Source: Microbacterium galbinum
Lineage (GTDB): Bacteria > Actinomycetota > Actinomycetes > Actinomycetales > Microbacteriaceae
Length of the DNA: 64,000 bases
Assembly: GCF_023101185.1 (NCBI RefSeq)
Contig: NZ_CP078077.1
Location: 124,001-188,000, forward strand
Direction of reading: 5' to 3'
Shown here one piece after another: positions 62,304-64,000 of the stretch (its first letter is position 1; each line of letters opens with the position of its first letter). The notes under the pieces are model-generated. The model was not told where the DNA came from. It searched no databases and saw only the letters and a program-made list of their open reading frames with translations. The position numbers and the translations under genes are program-made.

Positions 62304-64000
62304 ATGCCTGCTATCGCCAAGGTGCTCATCGCCAACCGCGGCGAGATCGCCGTCCGCATCATCCGCGCCGCCCGGGATTCCGGAATCGCCTCGGTCGCCG
62401 TCTACGCCGACCAGGACCGTGACGCGCTGCACACGCGACTCGCCGACGAGGCCTACGCACTCGGAGGCGCGACGAGCGCCGAGACGTACCTCCAGATCGA
62501 GAAGATCCTCTCCTTCGCCCGGCGCGCCGGTGCCGACGCCGTGCACCCCGGATACGGCTTCCTCGCCGAGAACGCCGAGTTCGCCCGCGCCGTGATCGGT
62601 GCCGGACTCATCTGGATCGGCCCGTCGCCCGAGGCCATCGAGGCCCTCGGAGACAAGGTCACCGCGCGCCACGTGGCGGAGAAGGTGGGCGCCCCGCTCG
62701 CCCCCGGCACGCCCGGTCCGGTCGAGACGGCCGACGAAGTGGTCGCCTTCGCGAAGGAGTTCGGCCTGCCGATCGCCATCAAGGCGGCCTACGGCGGCGG
62801 CGGGCGCGGCCTCAAGGTCGCCCGCGAGCTCGACGAGGTCGCCGAGCTGTTCGAGTCGGCCACGCGCGAGGCCGTCGCGGCCTTCGGTCGCGGCGAGTGC
62901 TTCGTCGAGAAGTACCTCGACAAGCCTCGCCACGTCGAGACCCAGTGCCTGGCGGACGCCGAGGGCAATGTCGTCGTCATCTCGACCCGCGACTGCTCGC
63001 TGCAGCGTCGCCACCAGAAGCTCGTCGAGGAGGCGCCCGCGCCGTTCCTGACCGACGAGCAGAATGCCCAGCTCTACGCCGCGTCAAAGGCCATCCTCAA
63101 GGAGGTCGGCTACGTGGGCGCCGGAACCTGCGAGTTCCTCATCGGCGCCGACGGCACGGTCTCGTTCCTCGAGGTCAACACGCGCCTCCAGGTCGAGCAC
63201 CCGGTCTCCGAGGAGGTCACCGGCATCGACCTCGTGCGCGAGCAGTTCCGCATCGCCGCCGGCGGCACGATCGACTACGCCGACCCCGAGCCCCAGGGTC
63301 ACTCCTTCGAGTTCCGCATCAACGGCGAGGACCCGGGTCGCGGCTTCCTCCCCCAGCCGGGCCCCGTCCACGTCTTCAAGACCTTCGGCGGTCCCGGCAT
63401 CCGTCTCGACTCCGGCGTGACCGCCGGCGACGCGGTCTCGGGCGCCTTCGACTCGCTGCTGGCGAAGATCATCGTCACCGGCAAGGACCGCGAGGAGGCG
63501 CTGGAGCGCTCGCGCCGCGCGCTCGACGAGTTCGAGGTCGCAGGTCTCCCCACCGTGCTCCCCTTCCACCGCAAGGTCGTGCGCGACCCCGCCTTCACCG
63601 CCGAGAACGGCGATTTCGGCATCTTCACGCGCTGGATCGAGACCGAGTTCGTCAACGACATCCCCGCATGGGACGGCGAGCTCGAGGCCCCGGCACCGGG
63701 TGCCGGTCGCCACACGGTGGTCGTCGAGGTCGCCGGCAAGCGCCTCGAGGTCAGCCTGCCCGACCGCGTGGCCGTCGCCGCCGGCAGCGCCGGGCGCCCC
63801 GCCGCCGTGCCGCCGGCGCGTCGCAGCCACGCCACGACCGCCAACGCGGGCGCCTCGGGCGATGCGGTCAAGTCGCCCATGCAGGCGACCGTCGTCAAGA
63901 TCGCCGTCGAAGAGGGACAGCAGGTCGTCAAGGGCGACCTCGTCGTCGTGCTCGAGGCCATGAAGATGGAACAGCCTCTGCAGGCCCACAAGGACGGCGT
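62304..64000 (+). CDS. accA3: Acyl-CoA carboxylase alpha subunit (biotin carboxylase + biotin carrier), 3' end missing
   Basis: Carboxylates its own biotin using ATP and bicarbonate, for the beta subunit at 50944. 565 complete codons are present. Order: biotin carboxylase N-domain ([20 protein letters not shown]), ATP-grasp ([14 protein letters not shown], near 165), [20 protein letters not shown] (active site, near 290), C-domain, a short basic linker ([14 protein letters not shown]), and carrier domain with biotin Lys554 in VLEAMKMEQ. Only the last few carrier residues and the stop are beyond the window. Confidence 0.95.
   Translation, partial: MPAIAKVLIANRGEIAVRIIRAARDSGIASVAVYADQDRDALHTRLADEAYALGGATSAETYLQIEKILSFARRAGADAVHPGYGFLAENAEFARAVIGAGLIWIGPSPEAIEALGDKVTARHVAEKVGAPLAPGTPGPVETADEVVAFAKEFGLPIAIKAAYGGGGRGLKVARELDEVAELFESATREAVAAFGRGECFVEKYLDKPRHVETQCLADAEGNVVVISTRDCSLQRRHQKLVEEAPAPFLTDEQNAQLYAASKAILKEVGYVGAGTCEFLIGADGTVSFLEVNTRLQVEHPVSEEVTGIDLVREQFRIAAGGTIDYADPEPQGHSFEFRINGEDPGRGFLPQPGPVHVFKTFGGPGIRLDSGVTAGDAVSGAFDSLLAKIIVTGKDREEALERSRRALDEFEVAGLPTVLPFHRKVVRDPAFTAENGDFGIFTRWIETEFVNDIPAWDGELEAPAPGAGRHTVVVEVAGKRLEVSLPDRVAVAAGSAGRPAAVPPARRSHATTANAGASGDAVKSPMQATVVKIAVEEGQQVVKGDLVVVLEAMKMEQPLQAHKDG

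Noticed and set aside
61530..63014. An N-terminal extension of the RNA methylase frame across maf and accA3
   Set aside because: It is antisense to two clear genes; the methylase starts at 61529 with a TRAM domain and a good -10.

Overview
The window is a high-GC actinobacterial chromosome segment. Gene content, order and codon use point to the family Microbacteriaceae, most likely Microbacterium or a close relative. Evidence includes the hisC-hisB-hisH-priA block, divergent lexA/LysM genes, the rdgB-rph-murI-pncB-DUF3039 neighbourhood, acyl-CoA carboxylase genes with an epsilon subunit, DUF2510 proteins, and very frequent leaderless starts (TANNNT, six bases, then ATG/GTG). I see no insertion sequence, prophage or CRISPR array; this reads as core chromosome with several accessory blocks inside conserved clusters.

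Layout. 1-1100: thiamine salvage (thiM, partial thiE) under a TPP riboswitch. 1105-3340: a reductase and a solitary RecF/OLD-like ATPase. 3361-6905: pheST. 6958-10306: a glutamate-type ABC importer (gluABCD order). 10532-13557: a TAXI-family binding lipoprotein, a histidine kinase and an OmpR-type regulator; an 11-bp-phased direct repeat lies between the two operons. 13610-16278: trmH-type methylase, DUF2809 protein, rplT, rpmI and infC (AUC start). 16533-21095: DUF1844, SseB-like protein, priA, hisH, hisB, hisC. 21173-22531: LysM protein and lexA back to back over an SOS-type control region. 22579-30657: prolyl oligopeptidase, smpB, ftsX, ftsE, two DUF2510 membrane proteins, prfB. 30704-31993: MFS transporter. 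32001-36424: a tad pilus operon with an atypical pilin. 36692-41493: tRNA-Leu(UAG), DedA, Ku, LigD, CDF metal exporter. 41594-45468: rdgB, rph, murI, pncB, DUF3039. 45509-48831: an ABC exporter whose ATPase carries a long histone-H1-like tail. 49072-50853: a nucleotidyltransferase and an EcsC-like protein. 50944-52751: acyl-CoA carboxylase beta and epsilon subunits. 52781-61529: all on the minus strand: GH38 mannosidase, ROK regulator, a three-gene LuxR-type two-component system and an RNA uracil methylase. 61569-64000: maf and the biotinylated carboxylase alpha subunit (runs off the end).

How the genes fit together. The strongest functional proposal is a glutamate sensing and uptake module at 6958-13557. 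TAXI proteins can bind glutamate; this one has no TRAP permease but is translationally coupled to a kinase/regulator pair beside a glutamate ABC importer, whose upstream region has an OmpR-type direct repeat. Other points worth attention are the H1-like ABC ATPase, the Tad pilin without Glu5, the membrane protein accompanying the LuxR-type two-component system, and the pervasive leaderless architecture.

Limits: all calls come from reading sequence and translations. No alignments, folding or database searches were run, so domain limits and residue numbers are approximate.
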